A stretch of DNA of 64,000 nucleotides from NCBI RefSeq assembly GCF_031458135.1, contig NZ_JAVDXW010000001.1:1364001-1428000 (forward strand), read 5' to 3'. The notes under the pieces were generated by a model. It did not search any database, was not told the origin of the DNA, and saw only the letters and a program-made list of their open reading frames with translations. Source of the DNA: Haloactinomyces albus (lineage in GTDB: Bacteria > Actinomycetota > Actinomycetes > Mycobacteriales > Pseudonocardiaceae). This document shows, piece by piece, positions 55,862 through 63,810 of the stretch. How positions within the stretch are numbered: position 1 is the stretch's first letter; every line of letters starts with the position of its first letter. The position numbers and the translations under genes are program-made.

Positions 55862-56092
55862 CTACCGGGGATCGCGGGGCGATCCGCGCTCCCCGCAGCC
55901 TTGCCCCAACACGTCGCCGGTCACCTCGTGCGCGAAAGACCCGAGGAGCATCAGCACGAACAGCAAGTCCCCGGGACGACCGGCCCACCGGCACAACTCG
56001 ATCAAGTTCCATCGGTTTCCGTAGAGGTCAGGAATCTCACCGATGTGCGCCGCGCCGGTGTGCGGGTGGTCCTCGTCTCGTGGCGTGGCAGC
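55862..56092 (-). other. Possible degraded coding segment after the integrase remnant
   Basis: On the minus strand a 76-codon stretch runs in the frame of the upstream methyltransferase, directly beyond its stop, and reads for example HIGEIPDLYGNRWNLIELCR. Its third-position GC is about 84 percent, as in real genes, yet it has no start codon with an RBS and ends at a stop at 55862. It may be a relic of cargo from the same lost element. I do not recognise the family. Confidence 0.3.
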
Positions 56093-56731
56093 TCAGGTGG
56101 TACGGGCCAGTCGCCACACGTTGTCCACCCGTGTGCCGGGCTTGCCGTCGGGCGATGGCGAGGGTCGTTCCACAGCCTCCAGAGTCCCCACCCGCCAGGT
56201 GTTCTGCAGCGCAAGCATCGCAAGCAAGCCCTGGAGCGTGGGGAAGACGGCATCGAACGGGTACTCGTGTTCCTCCATCCAGGAGGGCCATCCAGCGTGC
56301 ATGACGACGAGGAGGGTGCCACCCGGCGCGACCGCTTCGGCGGCCCGTTTGAGCACGCCGTCCTGGTCCAGTGCGACAGGTGACTGAAGGAACTGAGCGC
56401 TGACCAGATCGAAGCTTCCCTCGGGGAAGGTCATTCCGAGTTCGTGCTGCTCGAACGCCGTCTGCTCAGCGAGACCAGCCTCCGCAGCATGGGTCGCCGC
56501 CCGCCCCAGCGCTGTGGCGGAGATGTCCACGCCGGTCACCCGCCATCCGTGCGAGGCCAGCCATAGGACGTCACCACCCTCACCACAGCCCAGGTCCAGA
56601 GCATTGCCTGGCTCCAGGGCGCTGATCTCACGCACGAGCAGTGGGTTCGGGTCCCCGCTCCAGATGCGTTCGTCGGCGCGGTAGCGCTCTTCCCAGAACT
56701 GCCTCGGGGCACTGGGCTGTGGTGTCGACAT
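56093..56731 (-). CDS. Class I SAM-dependent methyltransferase
   Basis: A 212-residue methyltransferase starting at ATG 56731 (GGAGGAG upstream). The SAM loop is ALDLGCGEGGDVLWLASHG near residues 43-61, followed by VTGVDIS (acidic end of strand 2) and GSFDLVSAQFLQSP (motif IV-like). The opening QFWEERYRADERIWSGDPNPLLV is typical of the TehB/SmtA-like small-molecule methyltransferases, sometimes linked to tellurite or other toxicity. The substrate is uncertain. It lies between an integrase scar and a 776-bp non-coding region. Confidence 0.85.
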   Translation of the reverse strand: MSTPQPSAPRQFWEERYRADERIWSGDPNPLLVREISALEPGNALDLGCGEGGDVLWLASHGWRVTGVDISATALGRAATHAAEAGLAEQTAFEQHELGMTFPEGSFDLVSAQFLQSPVALDQDGVLKRAAEAVAPGGTLLVVMHAGWPSWMEEHEYPFDAVFPTLQGLLAMLALQNTWRVGTLEAVERPSPSPDGKPGTRVDNVWRLARTT

Positions 56732-57507
56732 CGAGACTCCTCCGGGACGACTGCGCGGTGCCTGCGGCACCTGGGGTCAGGGTTGCCAAACAGGAAGAAG
56801 CACGTCAAACGTGCTTGCCAATTCGGCAACAAGTGAGCGCAGGACCGGATCGCCGGTATCCCGGCTCGGGCGTGCCCGGAGATACCGTGCGTGCTGCGCG
56901 GCCGACCCGGGCCTGGAGAATGCCGGTTTCCGATACTCCGTGCCGAGCGAGTTCCGTGCCCACTCACCGGGTGTCCGCAGGCCCGGCGTATGCGGCGCCG
57001 TGCAACCTCTCCCGGCTCGATTCCGTCCTTCCCACAGCACCGGTGATCACCAAGCCGGCGCATCCGGAGGTGTCCTCCGAGCGCGGCATCCGGAGCACCG
57101 ACTTTCAACAGAATTGCCATTCGGCCCGCAGAACCACCCCGCCCGAGCAATACGGGAAATACGGTAAACAAACTCGCCGATCGCCACACGGCCTTCTGAA
57201 CCCACTTTCCACTTCGCTGACCTGCACAGAAATATTCGCGCAGCACGGTGCTGGTCCGAATGGAGTCTTTTTTCTCGCCGCGCGACTTCCTACCGTTTTC
57301 CAACAGAACGGCGGAAATCGACCGACGCAGTCCCGAGAGAAAAGACAAACCGGCCGGAAGTGTCCGTGCACTGCCCCAGCACACCGGTTTCCGCACGTTC
57401 GACGCGACACTCGGCCCGAGTTTTTTTCCGTAACCTCCCCGCGTTTTTTCGAGCATCACCGATCCCACTGCGCGGGTGCTCACTGCATACGGATCAGGAG
57501 AGAAAAC
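56732..57507. other. 776-bp region without genes, upstream of the protease
   Basis: No open frame here has an RBS or family resemblance. A hairpin AAGCACGT-CAA-ACGTGCTT lies at 56798-56816, followed by a second one, TTGCC-AATTC-GGCAA. From about 57100 the sequence is richer in A and T, with runs of T near 57267 and 57420. It probably contains a long, regulated promoter region for the secreted protease. Confidence 0.5.
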
Positions 57508-58668
57508 ATGAGCCGGAAACGAACGATGCGATTAACCGGTGCGGTTCTGCTCGCCACCGGAACGATCACGGCATTGGCCACGCCGTCGATGGCGAATCCC
57601 CAGGCCGACGAATCGAAATCCCCCGAACCGCTTGCCGCCACCGAGATGTCCGAGGCGATGCAGCGGGATCTGGACCTGACCGCCGAACAGGCTCGCACCC
57701 GACTGGCCCAGGAAAGCAAGGCCAGAAAAGTCGAGGACACATTACGGAAGTCCTTGGGCAGCTCGTTCGGCGGGGCATTCTTCGATGCCGATCGCGGCAA
57801 ACTCGTCGTCGGCACGACCGATGCCTCGGAGAAATCGGCTGTCCGCTCCGCCGGAGCGGTCCCCAAGGTGGTGGCCAACAGTACGAAGGAACTGAATGCC
57901 ACCAAGGCCGAACTGGACCGGATGGAGACATCGGCTCCCGACAGCGTCACCGGCTGGTACGTGGACACCCGGTCGAACAGCGTCGTGGTGACCCTCGACA
58001 CGACGAAGCGCAGCGCCGAAGCCAACAAGTTCCTGGCGCGAGCCCGTTCCGCCGGTGACTCGGTACGTGTCGAGAAGGTCAGCAAGTCCCCACGTACCCT
58101 GGCCAATCTCATCGGCGGCGATGCCTACTACATGGGCAGCGGCGGGCGCTGCTCGGTCGGCTTCCCGCTCCGCAGCGGAGGCATGGTCACTGCGGGGCAC
58201 TGCGGCGACGTAGGCACCTCCGCATCCGGCCACAACCGGGAGCACATGGGTTACTTCCAGGGATCGTCGTTCCCCGGCAACGACTACGCCTGGGTCTCGG
58301 CCAACTCCAACTGGACCTCGAAGCCGTGGGTGAACATGTACGACGGCTACGCCCGTGCCGTGGCCGGATCCCAGGAGGCGCCGGTCGGTTCCTCGGTCTG
58401 CCGATCGGGCTCCACCACCGGCTGGCACTGCGGTGTCATCGAGGCCAAGAACCAGACCGTGCGGTATTCCCAGGGATCCGTCTACGGTCTGACCCGCACC
58501 GATGTCTGCGCCGAGCCCGGTGACTCCGGTGGTTCGTTCATCAGCGGTAACCAGGCGCAGGGCATGACCTCGGGTGGCTCGGGTAACTGCACCTACGGCG
58601 GGACGACGTACTTCCAGCCGGTCAACGAGGTCCTGAACCGCTACGGCCTGCAACTGGCCACCAACTGA
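57508..58668 (+). CDS. Secreted chymotrypsin-like serine protease (streptogrisin/alpha-lytic type)
   Basis: A 386-residue preproprotease. Residues 1-29 are a Sec signal (MSRKRTMRLTG...ATPSMA). Residues 35-200 are an alpha-lytic-type pro-domain needed for folding (LRKSLGSSFGGAFFDADRGKLVVGTTD). The mature enzyme begins near residue 201 (LIGGDAYYMGSGGRCSVGF). The triad is His231 (TAGHC), Asp259 (NDYAW) and Ser340 (GDSGGS). Cys pairs C215-C232 and C298-C308 fit the family disulfides. RBS AGGAGAGAAAAC before ATG 57508. Extracellular protein degradation is the likely role. Confidence 0.93.
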   Translation: MSRKRTMRLTGAVLLATGTITALATPSMANPQADESKSPEPLAATEMSEAMQRDLDLTAEQARTRLAQESKARKVEDTLRKSLGSSFGGAFFDADRGKLVVGTTDASEKSAVRSAGAVPKVVANSTKELNATKAELDRMETSAPDSVTGWYVDTRSNSVVVTLDTTKRSAEANKFLARARSAGDSVRVEKVSKSPRTLANLIGGDAYYMGSGGRCSVGFPLRSGGMVTAGHCGDVGTSASGHNREHMGYFQGSSFPGNDYAWVSANSNWTSKPWVNMYDGYARAVAGSQEAPVGSSVCRSGSTTGWHCGVIEAKNQTVRYSQGSVYGLTRTDVCAEPGDSGGSFISGNQAQGMTSGGSGNCTYGGTTYFQPVNEVLNRYGLQLATN

Positions 58669-58689
58669 TCCTTCCCCTGTCTCGGCCTG

Positions 58690-58724
58690 CCCCTGGCGAG
58701 TGACCACCGATCACTCGCCAGGGG
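58690..58724. terminator. Strong hairpin after the protease gene
   Basis: A perfect 14-bp stem, CCCCTGGCGAGTGA with TCACTCGCCAGGGG, and a seven-base loop, 22 bp beyond the protease stop. No T-tract follows; GC-rich hairpins of this kind commonly end transcripts in actinomycetes. Confidence 0.75.
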
Positions 58725-58830
58725 CGACCTCGTGTCTCACCGCGCCGCGGCGGCCTGCAGAATCCTGCCGACACTCCGGTGAGCACACTGCTCTATCGGA
58801 CAATTCCTGTGAAAGGAGCCGCAAAAATCT

Positions 58831-59790
58831 TCAGCGCGTCGTGAGATCGGCGGCTTCCGCCCCGCGGCCGTCGACACCGGCTTCGGTCGCGACCACCGGA
58901 TTTCCGCCGATGTCCACCGGCCCCGGCGGTACGGGGGTGGCCGTCGGCAACCACCTCCGGGCGGCCCGCCACGCCTCCTCGATGAGGGCACCGGAATGCG
59001 CGAAGGAGTACGGCGAGAGCCCGTGGATCGATGGAGCGGGAAGCACGTGGAGCTCACACCGCGTGGAGTTGAGCTGCATGTCGAGCCGGGCGGCGGAGGC
59101 CATGGCCGCGCCCAGCGCATCACCGTTGAGACCGCTGATCGACTTCGGAGGTTTCTTCGGTGGCGGCAGTGTCGCGATCGAACCGACACCGCGCTCGGGC
59201 TCGACGGGTTCGAATGGTTCGGTCCCCCCGCAAGGCAGCACGTAAACCCGGTCGGCGCCCTGTTCCACCGCACGGCTGATCGGCATGAAAGCGGCAGGCC
59301 CACCGTCCACAAGCCACCGATCATCGATCCGGACCGGAGGAAACATGCCCGGAATCGAGCACGAGGCGATCAGCGCGGGCAGCACCGGACCGTGCTCGAA
59401 ATACACGCCGTCACCGCTGTTGATGTCCGTGGCGGTGATGGTCAGCGGGATCCGCGCGTGCTCGATCCGCCGGTACGGCAGGGTGCGATGCACCCAGCGA
59501 GCCAGCCCGTGGCTGCTCATCAAGCTGTTGGACAGACCGAGTTTGCCCGCGAGAATGCGTACGGGCTGAATGGGAAACACGTCACGGCGCCGCATCGAGT
59601 TCCACAGCTCCCGGAGCTTCTCGGCGCCCCGGCTGGAGGGATCGCCTGCCAGCCAGGCAGCGTTGAGGGAACCGGCCGAGGTACCGAGGACCATCTCCGG
59701 CTCGATACCGGCCTCGAACAGCGCCGTCACCAGCCCGGCCTGAATCGCTCCGAAGGTGGATCCGCCCGGCAACACCCACGCCGTCCGCAT
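58831..59790 (-). CDS. Patatin-like phospholipase
   Basis: A 319-residue acyl hydrolase of the RssA/patatin group. The N-terminal oxyanion Gly loop is LPGGSTFGAIQAGLVTAL, the nucleophile Ser38 is in GTSAG, and the second member of the dyad is Asp162 in DGGPA. The segment SCSIPGMFPPVRIDDRWLVDGG is typical of the family. ATG 59790 (GAGGGGAC upstream). It has no signal peptide, so it acts in the cytoplasm on phospholipid or another acyl ester. It is divergent from nothing recognisable and followed by a hairpin. Confidence 0.87.
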   Translation of the reverse strand: MRTAWVLPGGSTFGAIQAGLVTALFEAGIEPEMVLGTSAGSLNAAWLAGDPSSRGAEKLRELWNSMRRRDVFPIQPVRILAGKLGLSNSLMSSHGLARWVHRTLPYRRIEHARIPLTITATDINSGDGVYFEHGPVLPALIASCSIPGMFPPVRIDDRWLVDGGPAAFMPISRAVEQGADRVYVLPCGGTEPFEPVEPERGVGSIATLPPPKKPPKSISGLNGDALGAAMASAARLDMQLNSTRCELHVLPAPSIHGLSPYSFAHSGALIEEAWRAARRWLPTATPVPPGPVDIGGNPVVATEAGVDGRGAEAADLTTR

Positions 59791-59900
59791 CCGTGTCCCC
59801 TCTCTGCGCGCCTGCCACACCACCAAAATAGCGGTGGACCTTCGACAATGCCGGAACGGTCGAGACCGTTCGGAGCCATCTCCCCTCGGCAGGCGACTAC

Positions 59901-60353
59901 TCAGCTTTCCCCGGGATCGCCCCGGCGCCGCTGCCGTTTGATCTCACCCCGGCGCTTCTTGTGCTCGAGACGGCGCCGCTGGACCCCTTTGCTCGGTTTG
60001 GTGGGGCGACGGGTGGGCGGTGGCTGCGCGACGGCCTCGGCCAGTACTGCGGCCAGGCGCTCGCGCGCATCCCTGCGGTTGGCCAGCTGACTGCGATGCC
60101 GGGACGCGGCGACGGTGAGCACACCATCGCTGAGCCGATGGTGCAGCCGGGCCAGCGCGCGCTGCCGAGCCTGCTCGGTCAGTGACGGCGAGTTTCCGAG
60201 GTCGAACGACAGTTCCACCCGCGAATCGGTGGTGTTGACGCCCTGCCCGCCAGGACCGGACGAACGCGAGAAACGCTCGCTCAGTTCCGCCGACGGTATG
60301 AACAGCCGCCGCGTAATGCGCAAGTCCTCGGTCACGTCCCCAGGATGCCGCAT
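59901..60353 (-). CDS. arfB: ArfB-type ribosome-rescue release factor
   Basis: A 150-residue protein with a release-factor catalytic domain: [23 protein letters not shown] at residues 35-37, but no codon-recognition domain. The C-terminal tail (RRLEHKKRRGEIKRQRRR) is basic and would enter the empty mRNA channel of stalled ribosomes. This is the ArfB/YaeJ architecture, releasing peptides from non-stop complexes. ATG 60353; GTG six codons later is an alternative start. It is distinct from the codon-specific RF1 at 35202. Confidence 0.92.
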   Translation of the reverse strand: MRHPGDVTEDLRITRRLFIPSAELSERFSRSSGPGGQGVNTTDSRVELSFDLGNSPSLTEQARQRALARLHHRLSDGVLTVAASRHRSQLANRRDARERLAAVLAEAVAQPPPTRRPTKPSKGVQRRRLEHKKRRGEIKRQRRRGDPGES

Positions 60354-60455
60354 GACACTGCAAGAGCCGAACCGGTTTTCGCGCCGAACGCTGCCCCGAC
60401 CGAATCGCTGACGACCGGACCACCGGCAATCGCTGTGCCGGACACAGCCACCTCT

Positions 60456-60797
60456 TCAGGAGCGACTCGCCAGTAGTGCGGCGAGCTCTCCCCTGCTGAT
60501 CCCGAGCCGGGCGGCCTCGGCAAGCAACTCGTCCGCGAGGCTGTAGAGGCGTGCGCGGTCGGCATCCCCGCGCACGATGGCCCCGCGTCCGCGCCGTAGC
60601 TCGACGAGCTCTTCGGCGGACAACTGTCGGTAGGCACGGAGAACCGTGTTGATGTTGACGTCGAACTGGCTCGCCAGCTCTCGCGCGGTGGGCAGCCGGG
60701 TCCCTGGTTCGAGCTCCCCGTCGCAGACGGCACGGCGTACTGCAGCGGCGATCCGCTCGTGCAGTGGGCCGGGTTCGGCCGAATCGAGGCGCAGCAT
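60456..60797 (-). CDS. Short GntR-family regulator (YtrA-like)
   Basis: A 113-residue regulator. The winged helix-turn-helix PLHERIAAAVRRAVCDGELEPGTRLPTARELASQFDVNINTVLRAYRQLSAEELVELRRGRGAIV is complete, and only about 40 residues follow, without a ligand-binding domain. This is the YtrA size class, which usually controls adjacent membrane-protein genes. It is divergent from a 65-residue membrane protein, with a perfect 15-base dyad between. Confidence 0.88.
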   Translation of the reverse strand: MLRLDSAEPGPLHERIAAAVRRAVCDGELEPGTRLPTARELASQFDVNINTVLRAYRQLSAEELVELRRGRGAIVRGDADRARLYSLADELLAEAARLGISRGELAALLASRS

Positions 60798-60820
60798 GGT
60801 GCTTCACACAGTAGCATGAA

Positions 60821-60835
60821 AGTAATAGTATTACT
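60821..60835. promoter_or_regulatory. GntR operator candidate
   Basis: AGTAATA-G-TATTACT, a perfect dyad with a central G, 24 bp upstream of the GntR start and 28 bp from the small membrane-protein gene. It is surrounded by AT-rich promoter-like sequence. A second CTAG-CACAA-CTAG element adjoins it. Confidence 0.7.
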
Positions 60836-60862
60836 AGCACAACTAGCTTATAAGGAGGCATC

Positions 60863-61060
60863 ATGAGCGAGCAGGTCATCGCGATGGTCTTCGCCGGCTT
60901 TGCGGTCGTGGCAACGCTCGTGAGCTGGGTGTTCTACATCGTGGCCGGTAAGTCCTTGTGGGACATGCGGAAGTTTTTCCGGGGTTCCCCCGGCGATCAC
61001 GGAAGGCCCCTTCGGGGCCGGAGACACACGCAGGGACCTTCCCCGGAGGAACGGCACTGA
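60863..61060 (+). CDS. Small single-helix membrane protein
   Basis: A 65-residue protein with a strong RBS (AAGGAGG seven bases upstream). One membrane helix (about residues 7-28, MVFAGFAVVATLVSWVFYIVAG) is followed by a basic tail. The gene directly opposes the YtrA-like regulator and shares its operator region, so it is its likely target. The end of the tail (HGRPLRGRRHTQGP) is Arg-rich. No family is recognised. A bidirectional terminator follows. Confidence 0.65.
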   Translation: MSEQVIAMVFAGFAVVATLVSWVFYIVAGKSLWDMRKFFRGSPGDHGRPLRGRRHTQGPSPEERH

Positions 61061-61099
61061 GCGCCGTCCGTTTCGGCAACCATGTCCCTCTCGGAGCGA

Positions 61100-61133
61100 A
61101 AAAAATGCAGTTTCGCGCGAAACTGCATTTTTT
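61100..61133. terminator. 34-bp perfect palindrome with A/T flanks
   Basis: AAAAAATGCAGTTTCGC and its exact complement form a 34-bp palindrome centred at 61116/61117, with A6 on one side and T6 on the other. It is a bidirectional intrinsic terminator between the small membrane protein and the convergent serine hydrolase. The core is the same TGCAGTTTCGCGCGAAA as in the element at 7970-8019. Confidence 0.85.
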
Positions 61134-61166
61134 GCAGGAACCGGGCCTCGACCGAAGGCGTGTCGA

Positions 61167-62516
61167 TCAGCGCCAGGATTCGGCGCCTCCGGGCACCGGG
61201 GCGTTCGGGTCGTAGGGCGAGCGCGTGAAGATGAACGTGTTGAGATCCAGGTGGTTCGGCGTTCCGTCCGCGGCCCGACCGACACGCAGCCACTCACCCC
61301 GGTGATATCCGTCCAGGCCGGTCCAGGTGCCATCGGCGTTCGGTCGAAACCGTGACGCCCTGCCCTTGCCCTGCCACGGCACGAGATCGAGCATCCCGTC
61401 CGGCAGAATGCGCACCACATGCGCCGTCGGTCCCCAGTACCAGAGCCCGGTCAGTTCCAGCAGCGCCGGATCGACCGGAGCGGGCTGCCACGGCTCCGGA
61501 ACCCGCGGCTCGTGCTCCTCCAGAATGTCCAGCAGATCCACGGCCAAGGCTCCGCTCGGCCCGGCGGTCGCATTGGCCAGAAACACCGCACCGGTGTTCT
61601 CGTCGGGGTCGACCAGGAGATTCGCCAGGAATCCCGGCATCGAGCCACTGTGCCCGGCAAGCCTGCGCCCGCGATGTCGCTGCAACTGGAGACCGAGTCC
61701 GATACCCGCCGTCCACGTGCCTGCGTCGTCCACAGTGGTCGGAGTGCGCATCTCCATGACCGTGTCGGGATGCAGGACCTCCCCGGTGTCCCCGCCGAGG
61801 AAGTTCATCCAGCGCGCCATGTCATCCACCGTGGACCACAGTTGCCCGGCGGGCGCCATCGCTTTCGCGTCCTCTGTGGGCTCTTCCTGCACGAGATCGG
61901 CCCACGGATGCACCGCCCAGCCACGCGCGTACGGAGCAACCGGATGCGTCGTGGTGCGCCGCATTCCGAGCGGATCGAGGATCTCGCGCTGCAACGCCTC
62001 CGTCCAGTCCGCACCACGATGCCGTGCCACGAGTTCGCCCAGCAGGCCGAAGCCGACATTGGAGTAGTGGAAAACCTGTTGCGGATACGGCCGCATCGCA
62101 TCCTTGTCGATCTCGTCGAGAAACGTCTCGCTGTCCACGCCGGGTGTCCGTTCCCACCACGCGCTGTTCGGCTCCGCCGTCAGCCCGCTGTTATGGGCGA
62201 GCAGTTGCCAGATCGGACGCTCCCCCACCGAGGTGCCCGGCACGTGGTCCTCGACACGGTCGGCCAGGTCGAGCCGCCCCTCATCGCGCAACCGCATGAC
62301 CAGCACCGCGACGAATGTCTTGGTGATCGAACCGATCCGGTACTGCGTGTCGGCGGTCGCGGGTTCTCCTCCGACCCAACCGCGCGTATCCACCCAGATC
62401 GTCTCGCCGTCCCGGACCAACCCCGCGATGAGCGACGGCGCTCGGCCATCCCGCTGTTCTCGGGCCAACCGCCGGAGCAGGGCGCGTTCGGTCGTGGGCA
62501 ACAAGCTTGTCAACAT
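61167..62516 (-). CDS. Beta-lactamase-family serine hydrolase
   Basis: A 449-residue protein of the class C beta-lactamase/DD-peptidase-like superfamily. The SxxK motif is SITK (Ser63, Lys66), the Tyr motif is YSN (Tyr151), and the third motif is HSG in RLAGHSGSMPG. Residues 340-449 form an extra beta-rich C-terminal domain (LTGLWYWGPTAHVVRILPDGMLDLVPW). There is no signal peptide, which favours a cytoplasmic esterase or peptidase over a wall enzyme. ATG 62516; no clear RBS. It is divergent, 6 bp apart, from the MetE fragment. Confidence 0.85.
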   Translation of the reverse strand: MLTSLLPTTERALLRRLAREQRDGRAPSLIAGLVRDGETIWVDTRGWVGGEPATADTQYRIGSITKTFVAVLVMRLRDEGRLDLADRVEDHVPGTSVGERPIWQLLAHNSGLTAEPNSAWWERTPGVDSETFLDEIDKDAMRPYPQQVFHYSNVGFGLLGELVARHRGADWTEALQREILDPLGMRRTTTHPVAPYARGWAVHPWADLVQEEPTEDAKAMAPAGQLWSTVDDMARWMNFLGGDTGEVLHPDTVMEMRTPTTVDDAGTWTAGIGLGLQLQRHRGRRLAGHSGSMPGFLANLLVDPDENTGAVFLANATAGPSGALAVDLLDILEEHEPRVPEPWQPAPVDPALLELTGLWYWGPTAHVVRILPDGMLDLVPWQGKGRASRFRPNADGTWTGLDGYHRGEWLRVGRAADGTPNHLDLNTFIFTRSPYDPNAPVPGGAESWR

Positions 62517-62522
62517 GCGCTC

Positions 62523-62726
62523 ATGCTTTCGCGAGCCATCGAGGTCGGCAAGAGGAATCCGGAAGGCGTCGAGAAGCTGCTGCGAGCGACCCTCGAATCG
62601 GTGCCTGCCGAGCGGCTGTGGGGCAACCCCGACTGCGGGCTGAAGACTCGTGATCACGCCGAGATCGACTTCGCACTGCGCAACATGGTCACCTCGGCGA
62701 TACGGATGCGGAACTCCCTGCAGTGA
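62523..62726 (+). pseudogene. C-terminal fragment of cobalamin-independent methionine synthase (MetE)
   Basis: A 67-codon open stretch. Its second part, VPAERLWGNPDCGLKTR, followed by a Glu/Ala-rich helix, is the C-terminal signature of MetE, where the Cys in NPDCGLKTR is a zinc ligand. Functional MetE proteins are 330-760 residues long; nothing upstream continues the match, because the frame runs antisense to the serine hydrolase there. No RBS precedes the ATG. This is most simply a truncated gene left after a deletion or rearrangement. Confidence 0.75.
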
Positions 62727-62837
62727 TCCCCGGCTGGCGGCCGCCCCACCACGCCGCGAACACAACCGCACCGGATCGGTGCCCCACCACCACCCGGACG
62801 GAACCTGCCTGCCGACCCCGTTTGACAGGATGCCCGC

Positions 62838-63794
62838 ATGGACACCGAGTACGACCGAGTGGATGTTCGCGGCGTGGTCGGCTTCGTGCTGGTCGCCTAC
62901 CTGCCCGCGTGGCTGTTGACGCTGCCGATGTGGCTGACCGGACAAGGCCTGTCCTGGGCATGGTCCCCGGTTGTGCTGGTCGCCATGATGTTCATGCCCG
63001 CGGTGGCGACGTTCGTGACCAACCGGTGGATCAGTCCGCGCCGAAGGATGCTGCGCGAGACGGGAATCACCAATCGGGGCGGCATCGCGGCATGGTGGCG
63101 CTACGCACTGCTCGGGTGGTTCGCTCCACCGCTGGTGATGATGCTCGCACTCGTGGTCGGCTACGCCCTCGGCGTCTACCAGGCCGACTGGGGTGACTTC
63201 TCCGGTCTGTCCGACCGGTTGCGGTTCTCCCCAACCGATCAGCAGGGAATGCAGGCGAGCACGGCCCTTCCGCTTCTCGCCGTACAGACGTTCCTGCTGG
63301 GGTGGCTCAATGTGATCTCGGCGTTCGGCGAGGAATGGGGGTGGCGCGGGTACCTGACACGGGCGCTCCTGCCACTGGGGCAACCGGGCGCGTTTCTGGT
63401 AACCGGCGTGCTCTGGGGGTTGTGGCACGCTCCGCTCCTCGTGCTCGGCTACAACTACCCCACCGCACCGGTGGTCGTGGCGTTCATCATGATGATCTGC
63501 TTCTGCACGCTGACAGGCACCTTGCTCGGCTGGTTACGCCTGGCCTCCCGCAGCGTGTGGCCCGCGGTGATCGGCCACGGCTTCCTCAACGCCTCGGCCA
63601 CGCTGCCGATGGTGTTCAGCGCTGCGGACCAACCGGTCCCCAACGTCTCGGTGGGCCTACTGGGCTGGTCCGGCTGGATCGTGCTGGTCCTGCTGATTCT
63701 CGTGCTGATCGCCCTGCACAAGCTTCCCGTGCCGAATCCGGTCCCCCGGGAACCCGGCCTGACCAAGGGCAGGCTCAGCCGCCCGAGAACCTGA
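62838..63794 (+). CDS. CPBP-family intramembrane metalloprotease
   Basis: A 318-residue protein with about eight membrane helices. The CPBP/Abi motif 1 is FGEEWGWRGYL (Glu165, Glu166 and Arg170), motif 2 is GVLWGLWHAPLLVLG with the metal-binding His, and motif 3 is VIGHGFLNAS near 250. These residues are expected for the CAAX-protease/glutamic-protease superfamily. Family roles include prenyl-protein processing, bacteriocin immunity and signalling; the substrate here is unknown. ATG 62838; the last 25 residues are basic and cytoplasmic. Confidence 0.88.
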   Translation: MDTEYDRVDVRGVVGFVLVAYLPAWLLTLPMWLTGQGLSWAWSPVVLVAMMFMPAVATFVTNRWISPRRRMLRETGITNRGGIAAWWRYALLGWFAPPLVMMLALVVGYALGVYQADWGDFSGLSDRLRFSPTDQQGMQASTALPLLAVQTFLLGWLNVISAFGEEWGWRGYLTRALLPLGQPGAFLVTGVLWGLWHAPLLVLGYNYPTAPVVVAFIMMICFCTLTGTLLGWLRLASRSVWPAVIGHGFLNASATLPMVFSAADQPVPNVSVGLLGWSGWIVLVLLILVLIALHKLPVPNPVPREPGLTKGRLSRPRT

Positions 63795-63810
63795 CCGATC
63801 CCGCGCACAT

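Noticed and set aside
56536-57483. A 315-codon minus-strand open frame upstream of the protease
   Set aside because: It is out of frame with the methyltransferase it overlaps, has Arg/Gly/Cys-rich composition and no RBS.
61419-62726. A 435-codon plus-strand open frame including the MetE-like tail, considered as a full gene
   Set aside because: Most of it is antisense to a serine hydrolase with all catalytic motifs; only the last 67 codons resemble a protein family.
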